A stretch of 64,000 bases of DNA. It comes from Candidatus Dependentiae bacterium. GTDB taxonomy: Bacteria > Babelota > Babeliae > Babelales > RVW-14. The translations under genes and the position numbers were made by a program. Numbering within the stretch: position 1 is the first letter of the stretch; every line of letters begins with the position of its first letter. Below are positions 37,282 to 45,486 of this stretch, piece by piece. Under the pieces are notes generated by a model that worked only from the letters and a program-made list of their open reading frames with translations, made no database searches and was not told the origin of the DNA. The stretch spans positions 62,001-126,000 of the forward strand of contig JAFEAY010000021.1 in assembly GCA_018266175.1 (NCBI GenBank), in the 5' to 3' direction.

Positions 37282-37291
37282 CCCCCCCCCC
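37282..37291. repeat. C10 homopolymer tract
   Basis: Ten consecutive C residues lie between the divergent ankyrin-like and AbiE genes in otherwise AT-rich sequence. Such tracts are prone to slippage and can vary promoter spacing. They are also a common site of sequencing error. Confidence 0.85.
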
Positions 37292-37422
37292 TGACAATAA
37301 ACAAATATGAAATATCTCTTGTTTTGCATTGTAAAAATAAGATTTTTAAGGTAATTGTTTGGGATAAAAATTTTAAATCTCTTGCTTTGCAACATGATTC
37401 CTTATTATATTTATGTAAGAAA

Positions 37423-37439
37423 CTGTCAAATAATGACAG
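37423..37439. promoter_or_regulatory. Candidate AbiEi operator
   Basis: A perfect inverted repeat, CTGTCA-AATAA-TGACAG, lies 25 bases before the AbiEi start, just behind an AT-rich -10-like TTATAT. AbiEi antitoxins repress their own promoters through inverted repeats, so this is a good candidate binding site. Confidence 0.55.
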
Positions 37440-37464
37440 CTTGTTGCATAAATATAGGGTTTAC

Positions 37465-38118
37465 ATGAAGAAAGATCTAAATTCTTTATTACACGACTGG
37501 CCTAACAATTTCATTCATGACACTGAACTTGCTCTGCTTTTGCAGAAATCAGACAATGCACGTTATTCTCTGGTAAAACGAGCACTCAAAGCAGAGGATT
37601 TAATTCGGTTAAGAAAAGGCCTTTATCTTATTGCTGATAAAATAAGGCAAAAACTTCCGAACGAGTTTGAGTTAGCACTACAGATCTATCAACCATCAGC
37701 AATCAGTTTAGAATCAGCTCTTTCTTTTCATGGGTGGATTCCTGAAGCTGTTTACACAACCACCTGTGTAACGCCAAAACGCGCACAGGAGTTTGAAAAT
37801 AAATTTGGAGTCTTCAGCTATAAACATGTCCCAGATCAAGGATTTTATCGTGGCGTTAACCGCTCTTCCATTGGCACAGCTGTTATGTTTATGGCTGCTC
37901 CCTGGAAAGCGGTTGCAGATTTAATTTATACGCAACGTAAAGAATGGAACAACTTAGCACAGCTTGAAGAAGACCTTCGTATTGATCATGATATCATTAT
38001 GAGTAGCGATAAAGTATTGCTCAAAGAACTTTGGCAAAATTATCCAAGTGTACGCGTACAAAAAGTATTAAAGCGTTTTTTATCTGAGATAAAGAAAAAT
38101 CAAGGGAAAGCATCATGA
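37465..38118 (+). CDS. AbiEi-type antitoxin / transcriptional regulator
   Basis: A 217-residue protein of the AbiEi family, the antitoxin and autorepressor of type IV toxin-antitoxin and abortive-infection systems. The N-terminal winged-helix region (ELALLLQKSDNARYSLVKRALKAEDLIRLRKGLYLI) and the following AISLESALSFHGWIPEA, TTCVTPKR segments are typical. I start it at the ATG 37465 (AGGG upstream); the frame is open 47 codons further. It overlaps the toxin gene by four bases (ATGA). An inverted repeat upstream may be its operator. Such systems limit phage spread or stabilise DNA regions; gain by horizontal transfer is plausible. Confidence 0.85.
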   Translation: MKKDLNSLLHDWPNNFIHDTELALLLQKSDNARYSLVKRALKAEDLIRLRKGLYLIADKIRQKLPNEFELALQIYQPSAISLESALSFHGWIPEAVYTTTCVTPKRAQEFENKFGVFSYKHVPDQGFYRGVNRSSIGTAVMFMAAPWKAVADLIYTQRKEWNNLAQLEEDLRIDHDIIMSSDKVLLKELWQNYPSVRVQKVLKRFLSEIKKNQGKAS

Positions 38119-38972
38119 GTATAAAACTTATAGAGGAACGGCTGAAAGAATATTCCCCAGCCTCGCAGCGAGACGAGTTGAATTCACTCAAAGAGATTGT
38201 CCAAGAGATTGGACTCTGTGCTCTTGCACGTGCTGATTTTTTTAAGATTGCAGCATTTCAAGGAGGCTCCTGTCTGCGCATTATTCATAAGCTCAATAGA
38301 TTCTCAGAAGATCTTGATTTTATTATGCTCAAACCGGATAAAATTTTTGTATGGGAACCATTCTTAAAAGCACTGCAATTTGAATTTACGCTCTATGATT
38401 TAGCCTTTGAGGTAATTGACCGAAGTAAAGCAGATAGCGCCGTAAAGCTCGCATTTCTCAAAGATAACTCATTTGGCAAAGTCCTTCTTTTTAAACATCC
38501 ACGAAGTTCTTCAGATAAACAATCGATTCAAATAAAACTCGAAATAGATACCAATCCACCATTAGGATCATCGTTCGAAAATAACTTTCTAGATTTCCCT
38601 TATCCTTTTTCAATTATCACACAAGATTTACCCAGCTTATTTGCAAGCAAATGCCATGCACTTTTATGCAGACCATACGTAAAAGGACGAGATTGGTACG
38701 ATTTTATTTGGTATGTTTCCAAAAAAATTATTCCCAATTACATTCACTTACAATATGCACTGGAGCAGATAGGTCCTTGGCAAAATCAAAAAATTAATGT
38801 TACCGATAAATGGCTTATCGAAGCGTTAAAAGATAAAATAGCAATAATCGACTGGCACGATGCCAAAAGAGATGCTGAAAACTTTTTACGCGCTCATGAA
38901 CGAGAAGCGCTCAAAGTATGGGGAGAAGAATTTTTTCTCTCAACCATTAAAAAATTTACTGATTATTTATAA
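38115..38972 (+). CDS. AbiEii-type nucleotidyltransferase toxin
   Basis: A 285-residue nucleotidyltransferase-fold toxin. The signature is GGSCLRIIH followed by RFSEDLDFIM: the Gly-Ser motif and the catalytic aspartates of the DNA-polymerase-beta-type fold. Further family blocks are IKLEIDTNPP and the Lys/Arg-rich LFASKCHALLCRPYVKGRDWYDFIWY. AbiEii/MenT enzymes add nucleotides to tRNA or other targets and stop growth when free of antitoxin. All key residues seem intact, so the system is probably functional. It is co-translated with AbiEi. Confidence 0.88.
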   Translation: MSIKLIEERLKEYSPASQRDELNSLKEIVQEIGLCALARADFFKIAAFQGGSCLRIIHKLNRFSEDLDFIMLKPDKIFVWEPFLKALQFEFTLYDLAFEVIDRSKADSAVKLAFLKDNSFGKVLLFKHPRSSSDKQSIQIKLEIDTNPPLGSSFENNFLDFPYPFSIITQDLPSLFASKCHALLCRPYVKGRDWYDFIWYVSKKIIPNYIHLQYALEQIGPWQNQKINVTDKWLIEALKDKIAIIDWHDAKRDAENFLRAHEREALKVWGEEFFLSTIKKFTDYL

Positions 38973-39017
38973 TAAAAATGAAACAGTTATTACTGCCTCA
39001 AGATTAAAGGACCTTTT

Positions 39018-39680
39018 ATGAAACTTTTTATCGATACCGCGGATCGCACGGTCATCAGCCGATGGGCAAAGACCGGAATTCTTGATGGCGTCACTACCAA
39101 CCCATCACACCTGAGCAAACAAGGTGGCAATATGCGTGAAGTACTTAAAGACATTTGCCAAATGCTGCCTGATGGCGACATCAGTATTGAAGTGGTTGAA
39201 AAAGAGCCACAAGCGGTTTACGAGCAGGCACTTGAAATTGCAGAGTTTGCTGAAAACGCTGTCGTTAAAATTCCATTTGCTGAAGAGTATTTACCCATTA
39301 TCAACCGGCTAACAACGCAAGGCATTCCCCTCAACATCACCCTAGTTTTTACACCTCTTCAAGGCTTGATGGTTGCAAAACTGGGAGTCAACTATATCTC
39401 CCCTTTCATGGGACGATTAGAAGAAATTGGGGTAAGTAGCACAACGGTTATTCAAGACTTTGTTTCAATGATTGAAAATTACGAATTTGATACTGAAATT
39501 TTGGCAGCATCAATTCGTACACTCAGCCACTGGCACGAAGCCATGCTTGCAGGAGCTGATGTTGCAACACTGCCACCCGCACTCTTTGAGCAAGCGGTTA
39601 AGCATCCATTGACTGAAAAAGGCATTAAGATTTTTGATGAAGACTGGAAGAAGCTGGGTAAGAAGTCTTTGTTTGATTAA
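39018..39680 (+). CDS. Transaldolase / fructose-6-phosphate aldolase-like enzyme
   Basis: A 220-residue TIM-barrel enzyme of the short transaldolase (TalC/FSA) family. MKLFIDTAD and GVTTNPSHL open it, the Schiff-base lysine is in AVVKIPFAEEY, and GIPLNITLVFTPLQG and ISPFMGRLEEIG follow. It moves a dihydroxyacetone unit between sugar phosphates; together with transketolase (25298) it would give the non-oxidative pentose phosphate branch. Whether it acts as transaldolase or as aldolase cannot be decided without testing. It is alone between the AbiE system and a strong bidirectional terminator. Confidence 0.9.
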   Translation: MKLFIDTADRTVISRWAKTGILDGVTTNPSHLSKQGGNMREVLKDICQMLPDGDISIEVVEKEPQAVYEQALEIAEFAENAVVKIPFAEEYLPIINRLTTQGIPLNITLVFTPLQGLMVAKLGVNYISPFMGRLEEIGVSSTTVIQDFVSMIENYEFDTEILAASIRTLSHWHEAMLAGADVATLPPALFEQAVKHPLTEKGIKIFDEDWKKLGKKSLFD

Positions 39681-39689
39681 GACATTATT

Positions 39690-39736
39690 AACTACTAAAA
39701 AAGGCCCCACACGATACAGGGCCTTTTTTAGTAGTT
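39690..39736. terminator. Bidirectional rho-independent terminator
   Basis: A perfect 18-base inverted repeat (39690-39707 and 39719-39736) with an 11-base loop. Both arms carry AAAAAA/TTTTTT next to GGCCC, so it works in both directions, ending the transaldolase gene and the convergent gene at 39748. Confidence 0.92.
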
Positions 39737-39747
39737 AAATTTAAAAG

Positions 39748-40617
39748 TTAAGCATCATCTCGATCAAGCTCTTCTTGCAATAGACGAGCTGCTTGCGCAT
39801 CAGCTTCAAAATCTTGATTACTTTGTTCTTCTTCTAACAAGCGTGCAAGATCGGCATCACCACCAACAACTTCATCATCTTGTGCATCTTGTAAAAGACG
39901 AGCAAGATCTTCATCATCAGCCGTGTAAACCTGTTCTTGTTGCTTATAATCACCATGAGCAATTTGCTCATCTTCTTCTGTGTACATATCTTTGAGCTCA
40001 ACCGCAATTCCGCCTTCATAACCAACAATTTGGCAGATTATACTGAGTTGATCATTAATCGTCTGAAATTTGAAACAAGCTTTTTGAGCGATAGGGTTTG
40101 CTTCAATTTTTGTAACAATAGCATGAAGACCACTAAAGAGTTCCATAACTTTTGCAGCAAGAAGTTCGTTGCTTGATTGCTTTAATTCAGCAAAATCAAA
40201 CCCACTCTCACCAAGAGTATCAGTAATAGTACCCAAACACCCGCATACATCATCAAAGTTTGATGCATATTCAAGTTCATTGATAAATTCCATCAATGTC
40301 AAAATCAACGTTTCAAGCGCATCAAACTGCGTTTGTTCGCTCTGGAGCTTTTGAATTTTTTCAGCTTGCTTTGCACGCTGTAGTTGCTCTTGTTCCTCGT
40401 GCGCTTTGCGCTCTTTTTCCTCTTGGGCTTGCCGATAAGCCTGGTATTGAGCTTGACGCTCGCGACGAATTAATGCCAATTGATCTTCAACTAAGTCTTG
40501 CTGCTCTTCAGATGCTTTTCTTTTACGACCATTCTCATCACCTGGTTGCATAGCAAAAACAGATGAAACGAGTAAGCCATAAACAACTGCTAAACCAAAA
40601 ATAAACCGAATATTCAT
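39748..40617 (-). CDS. Exported protein with three ubiquitin-binding-like motifs
   Basis: A 289-residue protein with a signal peptide (MNIRFIFGLAVVYGLLVSSVFA). Residues 30-95 are a charged coiled coil rich in Gln, Glu, Lys and Arg; the middle part has five cysteines; the last 60 residues hold three spaced copies of an acidic helix motif: DEDLARLLQDAQ, DADLARLLEEEQ and DAQAARLLQEEL. This pattern, acidic-x-x-Leu-Ala-x-x-Leu-Gln/Glu, is that of the inverted ubiquitin-interacting motif (MIU) of eukaryotic proteins such as Rabex-5 and RNF168. Binding to host ubiquitin is an inference. GAGG precedes the ATG. Confidence 0.78.
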   Translation of the reverse strand: MNIRFIFGLAVVYGLLVSSVFAMQPGDENGRKRKASEEQQDLVEDQLALIRRERQAQYQAYRQAQEEKERKAHEEQEQLQRAKQAEKIQKLQSEQTQFDALETLILTLMEFINELEYASNFDDVCGCLGTITDTLGESGFDFAELKQSSNELLAAKVMELFSGLHAIVTKIEANPIAQKACFKFQTINDQLSIICQIVGYEGGIAVELKDMYTEEDEQIAHGDYKQQEQVYTADDEDLARLLQDAQDDEVVGGDADLARLLEEEQSNQDFEADAQAARLLQEELDRDDA

Positions 40618-40972
40618 AGGACCTCAATTACGCTGATTATTTCACAAAGCCATGATTGCCTTACTCAATAAGTACAGATAGTTATTATATTTTTATGCGA
40701 GCCGTATGATATCACGATACATCTCAAGAATCAAACAACGTAAAAATGCTTTTTGTTTGAAATTTTTAAAACTGTTTTTGTTTAAAACTTGTATTTTTGC
40801 CAAAGTATACTAAGGTTAAAGAAAAGAGATGAGAGTAGTAATGGAGGTTATACTTTTCTATCAAAAGCTCTTCGTTTTCCAGTTATTTGAATTTTAAGAT
40901 CAACCTTTCTAAGGTTATAGAGAATCAAAAAAAATAATGATCCATCTCTATACCTGAAAGAGGAAGCGATTT
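40618..40972. other. Intergenic region between divergent genes
   Basis: This 355-base AT-rich stretch presumably carries promoters for both flanking exported-protein genes. A TATACT at 40806-40811 could be a -10 box for the plus-strand gene, but I see no matching -35. No gene or large repeat was found. Confidence 0.4.
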
Positions 40973-41494
40973 ATGAAGTATTTATTGCGACAGATGTTAT
41001 ACACGCTGGCGATGATTATATCCATACAAAGCCAATGCTCTGCAAAACTTTCACAAGAGTTTCATCAAAGCTATAAAAAGATTAATGAAGAGCTCATTAG
41101 TATTCGCAAAGAGTTTAGCCCAACGCAACCCAAGGTCTATTTCCTTTTAGACCAAGTTGAAAAAGTAAACCGAATTATACAAGAAACGCTGGTCAAAAAA
41201 AATAATTATAAAAAGAAGTGTCGCGACCTCAGTACTCAGACCGATATCCTTAAAAATAAAAATCTCTTACTCAAAGAAAAAGTTCTTGTTCTTCAAAATG
41301 AACTTGAAAAGACAACGCTCAATCTAGCTCAAGAACAAAGTCTTAACTCCGTGCTAAGACAAGAAAAAGAGCAGCTCAAAACAGCCCCAACACAAACACC
41401 AGATCAATCCTCGTTTGCCGAGGCTACGGCGGCGGACAGGCAACCTCAAAGCCTCAGTCTCACCTCAACTTCAGAGCCGATTTCTCCACGCTGA
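40973..41494 (+). CDS. Small exported coiled-coil protein
   Basis: A 173-residue protein with a signal peptide (residues 1-24, ending QCSA). Residues 60-145 are a heptad-rich coiled coil with many Lys, Glu, Leu and Asn. The Pro/Thr/Ser/Gln-rich tail contains SFAEATAAD, encoded by a G+C-rich repeat-like segment (41411-41446). AGAGGAAG precedes the ATG. No family is recognised. Its last 49 bases overlap the 3' end of the TamB-like gene on the opposite strand. Confidence 0.7.
   Translation: MKYLLRQMLYTLAMIISIQSQCSAKLSQEFHQSYKKINEELISIRKEFSPTQPKVYFLLDQVEKVNRIIQETLVKKNNYKKKCRDLSTQTDILKNKNLLLKEKVLVLQNELEKTTLNLAQEQSLNSVLRQEKEQLKTAPTQTPDQSSFAEATAADRQPQSLSLTSTSEPISPR
41411..41446. repeat. Palindrome-type repeat within a coding sequence
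   Basis: This G+C-rich stretch encodes SFAEATAAD and has short complementary ends (TTGCC/GGCAA). It resembles the intergenic TTCGCTAAAGCT hairpins at 25030 and 49688, which in this frame would read FAKA. I infer an insertion of the same repeat family into a gene. Confidence 0.4.
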
Positions 41495-44241
41495 TCTTTG
41501 ACCGCTCGCAAACTAATATCATCTGAAAGCATGTACTGAAGATAGAAAGAAAAATCATCTTGTAGATTAAAGTTTTTTTGAATCTGCGCATGGAACTGAT
41601 CATTTAAATCAACCGACACCGTTCCTTTAATTCCACCCCGTCCGGACTGATCGGTGAAGTTTGGAGTGATCTGAACATATTGCAGTGGCTTAGTAAGCTT
41701 TTGAATGAGAGAAGCTCCATGAGGTATACGCCGCTTAGATCCAAGCAAAATTTTATGTAAATGTTGCATAAGCATTGCAGGTAAAGCAGCTTGAAGTGTT
41801 GTATCTTCCGAACCTGCAATCAAAAGCCCAAATACCTGCTCTTCGGTAAGCTCAGGTGATGATTCAAGAATAATAGTCGGCTTTTGAACAGAGCCGGTGA
41901 CTTGAAGCATAATTTGATACTTATTAATTTTGTTCTTTGCGGTTAAATCAATGAGTGGGTCATTCATTTGATTTGTAAGAAATTGAATTCTTCCGTGTTC
42001 AATATGAAGCTGGTTACGTAAAAATTTTAAATACCCACCATCCAATGTTATTGCGCCGGTAATACGTGGAATCTGCAATACATCATTGTTGTGCTCATAC
42101 TGAACGCGCATATCAAGATGAGCCGAACTTTCCAATGAATCAGTCACCACACGCATAGGCTTTTCGGTTGTGACGGCAATATCAACTTCTAGTTGGTGTG
42201 AACCTAAGTTAAACAAACCAACCGGCCCACTCACATTCCCAAGATCATCTTGAGATAAAATATTGTCCTTAAGCAAAGAACGTTCAAGAACAACATTGCC
42301 AGAAAGATTCATTCCCGAGTTTGGCATTTTTGATAACAAAAAGTTTCCATAAATAAAGCCATAAAAATCGCGCTTCCAATTAATAAACAAATGATCCATC
42401 GAAAGAGGTGCATGAATTGTACTGACCTCTCCATGCTCATCAAAGGAGATTGTTGCTCGGGGGCAACGGAGCACGCCCTTGCAAAATCCGATCGAAGTCT
42501 CAGTCAGTGCAATTTTTCGACGTGGCAAATCCAGAGAAAAATCTGTTGCAATACGTGTAATTAAGTTTCGGCTATCGGGAATGTAAAAACGACCTGAAGC
42601 AAGCTTAAGCGATCCATCAAGATGCTCGTATGAATTTTGGTTGAGCTTAAGATCAAAAGCACAATTACTTCCAAACATAGCTCGCTGAAATGTAGGATCA
42701 AAATAGGAATGAATGAGCGCGTATTTGATTGATCCTTCAAGCTTAGTCGGATCGGTCTTGAGTGCATGCAAATCAATTAATCGTTCATTTTTATTTTGAT
42801 AGATAAATCGTTGAATAAGAAATGAAGGATCTCGAACAGCTTTAAGCCCAAACATACTTGGTCGCCCTGATGCATCGGCCTGATTTAAAAGAGTTCCCGA
42901 TGCCCAGATTTGATCATCACGCATAAAGCATGTACCTTGCAACGATACTCGCTCATCGCTTGATGTGTCGACAACGTGACAGGAGTAGTGTGCCTTTGCA
43001 ACCTCTTTATTCAACTGCAATGAAGCTTTTAATTGATCAGGTTTAATTAACCATTCTGCTCGCAAGGGGCCTCGAATGAGACTGATAGGTGTCTTGTTAG
43101 AAAGTTTTACAAGCCCCTGATTATCTTTGTAATTATAAGCAAATAATGTTTTAAGCATGAGCGAGGGTGAAAGATGCACCTCGGCAGATCCTGCAAATAC
43201 AAATGGCTTTGGAGTCTTGCAAGCAATATCAATACGCTTCCATGAAATCGGCCCAACCAATCCATCACTCACTTGGCATGTTCCTTTGACATCACCATAT
43301 CCATCATGAAAAGAGCCTTGCAAGTCTACAGAACAAAGCCCTTGGACGTGAAGCGCTCTACACGGTTTGGCTTGAATACTATTCAAAGAATGCACAACTG
43401 GGGTGAGTGGAATAACACCCGTGATACTTACCTGGTTTTGGGCGTAATTCATATTTAATTTTGTTGCATCTGCATTGGTTAGCTCAACGGCCCACTTATC
43501 TGGAGCCCAGGCAATATGTGCTTTATAAGAATTTACAGGGTCAAACAATGAACTCAAAAACGACAAGTCTGCCTGAACATCCCAGGAATCATTCTGCTTG
43601 TTTTTAAAGATTTGCCCACTTCCTGATGCCTGGTCAACAAAAATACAATCATCAATTTTTGTAGTTGCTGAGATCAAGTTTACATACCCTTCCCATGATC
43701 GGTCTGGGCGATGCTCATCTTTCTTTTTTGCAAGATAAAAAGTACCCTGCATACTCGATTTTATAATGCTCTTATTCCATGCACATTCAACATCGAGGTT
43801 ATTAATTTTAATAGAAGATACTCTGATTTTTAAATCATCATCATCAATCTCAAACATGGTAAAAATGTGCTGAATAATATCAATTTGTTGCTCACTGACC
43901 TGCGTCTTTGCAGAAATCTGATTAAACGTAATTTCTAAACAAAGCCTTTTTTTAAAAATAAGATCAAAGGGGGAAACCTTAATCTTACACTCATCAAAGT
44001 GCCATGAAAACTTTTTATCATCTGTAGGCGTAAAAAAGCCTCCGACACAATACGCCGAAGATGTAAAAAAATTGAACTGTAAATTTTTGGTATCAACGCG
44101 AACTTTCCAACTCTCTTGCAGTGACGAAATAATTTTTTCAGATATCAACTGTTGAATACGATGATTATTTTGTAAAATCCACAAAGAAAGAATGAGTCCG
44201 CACAGACACGCTCCCGCAAAGCGGAATAACGTCTTTATCAT
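41446..44241 (-). CDS. TamB-like translocation/outer-membrane assembly protein
   Basis: A 931-residue protein with one N-terminal membrane anchor (residues 5-25) and a very long beta-rich periplasmic part that ends in a TamB (DUF490) domain. Diagnostic C-terminal blocks are GGYLKFLRNQLHIEHGRIQF, DPLIDLTA, the GLLIAGSED motif, and a final transmembrane-strand-like end (SFYLQYMLSDDISLRAVKDQRGEIGSEVEVRLRL in shorter pieces). TamB-like proteins bridge inner and outer membrane and move phospholipids or help insert outer-membrane proteins. It is shorter than E. coli TamB (1259). It lies five bases after the prepilin gene, in a ruvA-prepilin-tamB order, and its 3' end overlaps the gene at 40973. Confidence 0.82.
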   Translation of the reverse strand: MIKTLFRFAGACLCGLILSLWILQNNHRIQQLISEKIISSLQESWKVRVDTKNLQFNFFTSSAYCVGGFFTPTDDKKFSWHFDECKIKVSPFDLIFKKRLCLEITFNQISAKTQVSEQQIDIIQHIFTMFEIDDDDLKIRVSSIKINNLDVECAWNKSIIKSSMQGTFYLAKKKDEHRPDRSWEGYVNLISATTKIDDCIFVDQASGSGQIFKNKQNDSWDVQADLSFLSSLFDPVNSYKAHIAWAPDKWAVELTNADATKLNMNYAQNQVSITGVIPLTPVVHSLNSIQAKPCRALHVQGLCSVDLQGSFHDGYGDVKGTCQVSDGLVGPISWKRIDIACKTPKPFVFAGSAEVHLSPSLMLKTLFAYNYKDNQGLVKLSNKTPISLIRGPLRAEWLIKPDQLKASLQLNKEVAKAHYSCHVVDTSSDERVSLQGTCFMRDDQIWASGTLLNQADASGRPSMFGLKAVRDPSFLIQRFIYQNKNERLIDLHALKTDPTKLEGSIKYALIHSYFDPTFQRAMFGSNCAFDLKLNQNSYEHLDGSLKLASGRFYIPDSRNLITRIATDFSLDLPRRKIALTETSIGFCKGVLRCPRATISFDEHGEVSTIHAPLSMDHLFINWKRDFYGFIYGNFLLSKMPNSGMNLSGNVVLERSLLKDNILSQDDLGNVSGPVGLFNLGSHQLEVDIAVTTEKPMRVVTDSLESSAHLDMRVQYEHNNDVLQIPRITGAITLDGGYLKFLRNQLHIEHGRIQFLTNQMNDPLIDLTAKNKINKYQIMLQVTGSVQKPTIILESSPELTEEQVFGLLIAGSEDTTLQAALPAMLMQHLHKILLGSKRRIPHGASLIQKLTKPLQYVQITPNFTDQSGRGGIKGTVSVDLNDQFHAQIQKNFNLQDDFSFYLQYMLSDDISLRAVKDQRGEIGSEVEVRLRL

Positions 44242-44246
44242 AGCGC

Positions 44247-44798
44247 CTACTGTGAGTTAATGAGCTTCCACCGCTTGCCATCGTACAAATACTTCCTTAT
44301 AGAGGATACCTGAGATACGGCACAAGTTAAAGCGCCTCCTACCGTATACCCTTGGTCACAAAGATAGATAGTACCGGATGAAATTTTTCCATTTGAAAAG
44401 AAATAGATGCGGTTTTCTTGCTCTACAGCATCAGCTAACTGTGCAAACGTAATAGGCGTTTGTACCGCTTCAGTTGCCTGCCATGGAGGACCCATGGTTC
44501 CAGGCATAACACCAAAGCGAATATTCTGGCTTAAAAATGCGGTCAACTCATTTTCCTGCAATGTTTGGTACCTGTAGGATTGCTTGGCAACATTGCATGT
44601 TAATTGCACATCAAGACCACAAGCCATAGCTCTTTGCTGCAAACTGTAAAAAAGCGCTTCAAGCCGGTCAAGCTCTTGAATGACCTGTTGTTGTGCATGC
44701 TTATGACCATGAGGAATAATCATGGTACAGATAAAAAGCATCAACACAAGGCTTATCAAAAGCTCAATAAGCGAAAATGCTTGATGATCTTGCTTCAC
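44247..44798 (-). CDS. Type IV prepilin-like / GspH-like protein
   Basis: A 183-residue protein with a prepilin leader: MKQDHQA, then the cleavage and methylation region FSLIELLISLVLMLF, with Glu at position +5. The mature part has a long helix and a globular end with four cysteines (CGLDVQLTC, CDQGYTVGGALTC). It could be a minor pilin or pseudopilin of a type II secretion or DNA-uptake pilus. I start it at GTG 44798, whose GTGA overlaps the ruvA stop; the frame is open further but no better start exists. No other pilus gene is in the window. Confidence 0.8.
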   Translation of the reverse strand: MKQDHQAFSLIELLISLVLMLFICTMIIPHGHKHAQQQVIQELDRLEALFYSLQQRAMACGLDVQLTCNVAKQSYRYQTLQENELTAFLSQNIRFGVMPGTMGPPWQATEAVQTPITFAQLADAVEQENRIYFFSNGKISSGTIYLCDQGYTVGGALTCAVSQVSSIRKYLYDGKRWKLINSQ

Positions 44799-45406
44799 CG
44801 CTCGGCCTGCTTGCTTGCCAAAAATGAAAGTGCTGCTCTGAGTAGTTGGTCGAGTGAGCAATTTTGCTGTGTATATTTTTCAGTTAAAAAATGTAAGGCG
44901 CCACCAACCTCTTGTTTTGAATAATTAAGCGAACTCAAAACATCGCTCACATTTTGCCAATGCACAAAACTTTGCTGCTGTTCCATGACATGACGATTTT
45001 TATCAATAAAGCTTCCAATCTTATGCTTCAGTTGAACAATAATTTGCTCCGCTTTCTTAGGTCCAATTCCATTAATAGCACTTAAGCCCGATTCGTTTTG
45101 ACTTGCAACAACATCTAAAAATTGAGTTGGCGAAAGTTGTGACAAAATATTGAGCGCAATGCCAGGACCAATTTTTGGACAATCAATAATCATTAAAAAA
45201 ACATCGCGCGCTAAAGCATCTTGAAAGCCATACAAACTAGGCCCATTTTCAGCGTTCCAATGGAAGTAAATGTAAAACGCACTTTCAGTGTCTTTACTTA
45301 AATCTTTGGTTGTAGGAACATGAAGACCAAAGCCTATTCCTCCAGCGATAACCGTCACTTTTTTGTCAGTAATATTCTTTATAACACCTTGTAGATAATC
45401 AATCAT
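44795..45406 (-). CDS. ruvA: Holliday junction branch-migration subunit RuvA
   Basis: A 203-residue protein that binds Holliday junctions and directs the RuvB motor. It begins MIDYLQGVIKN with the OB-fold; GPSLYGFQDALARDVFLMI, then PKIGPGIALNILSQLSP and INGIGPKKAEQIIVQLKHKI form the tandem helix-hairpin-helix region; and the C-terminal RuvB-contacting domain closes (QEVGGALHFL). The ATG 45406 is preferred (AAGGTG upstream) over a start 12 codons earlier. It is the first gene of a coupled run; ruvB and ruvC are not in view. Confidence 0.93.
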   Translation of the reverse strand: MIDYLQGVIKNITDKKVTVIAGGIGFGLHVPTTKDLSKDTESAFYIYFHWNAENGPSLYGFQDALARDVFLMIIDCPKIGPGIALNILSQLSPTQFLDVVASQNESGLSAINGIGPKKAEQIIVQLKHKIGSFIDKNRHVMEQQQSFVHWQNVSDVLSSLNYSKQEVGGALHFLTEKYTQQNCSLDQLLRAALSFLASKQAER

Positions 45407-45486
45407 GAGCACCTTATCTATGTATTTAAAATCTACTCTCATCTACCCTGTAGAAAATTAAAACTATTATACTGAGATATGAAAAC

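Noticed and set aside
37324-37464. N-terminal extension of AbiEi by 47 codons
   Set aside because: The extension covers the likely promoter and the operator-like inverted repeat, has no ribosome site, and is not needed for family length.
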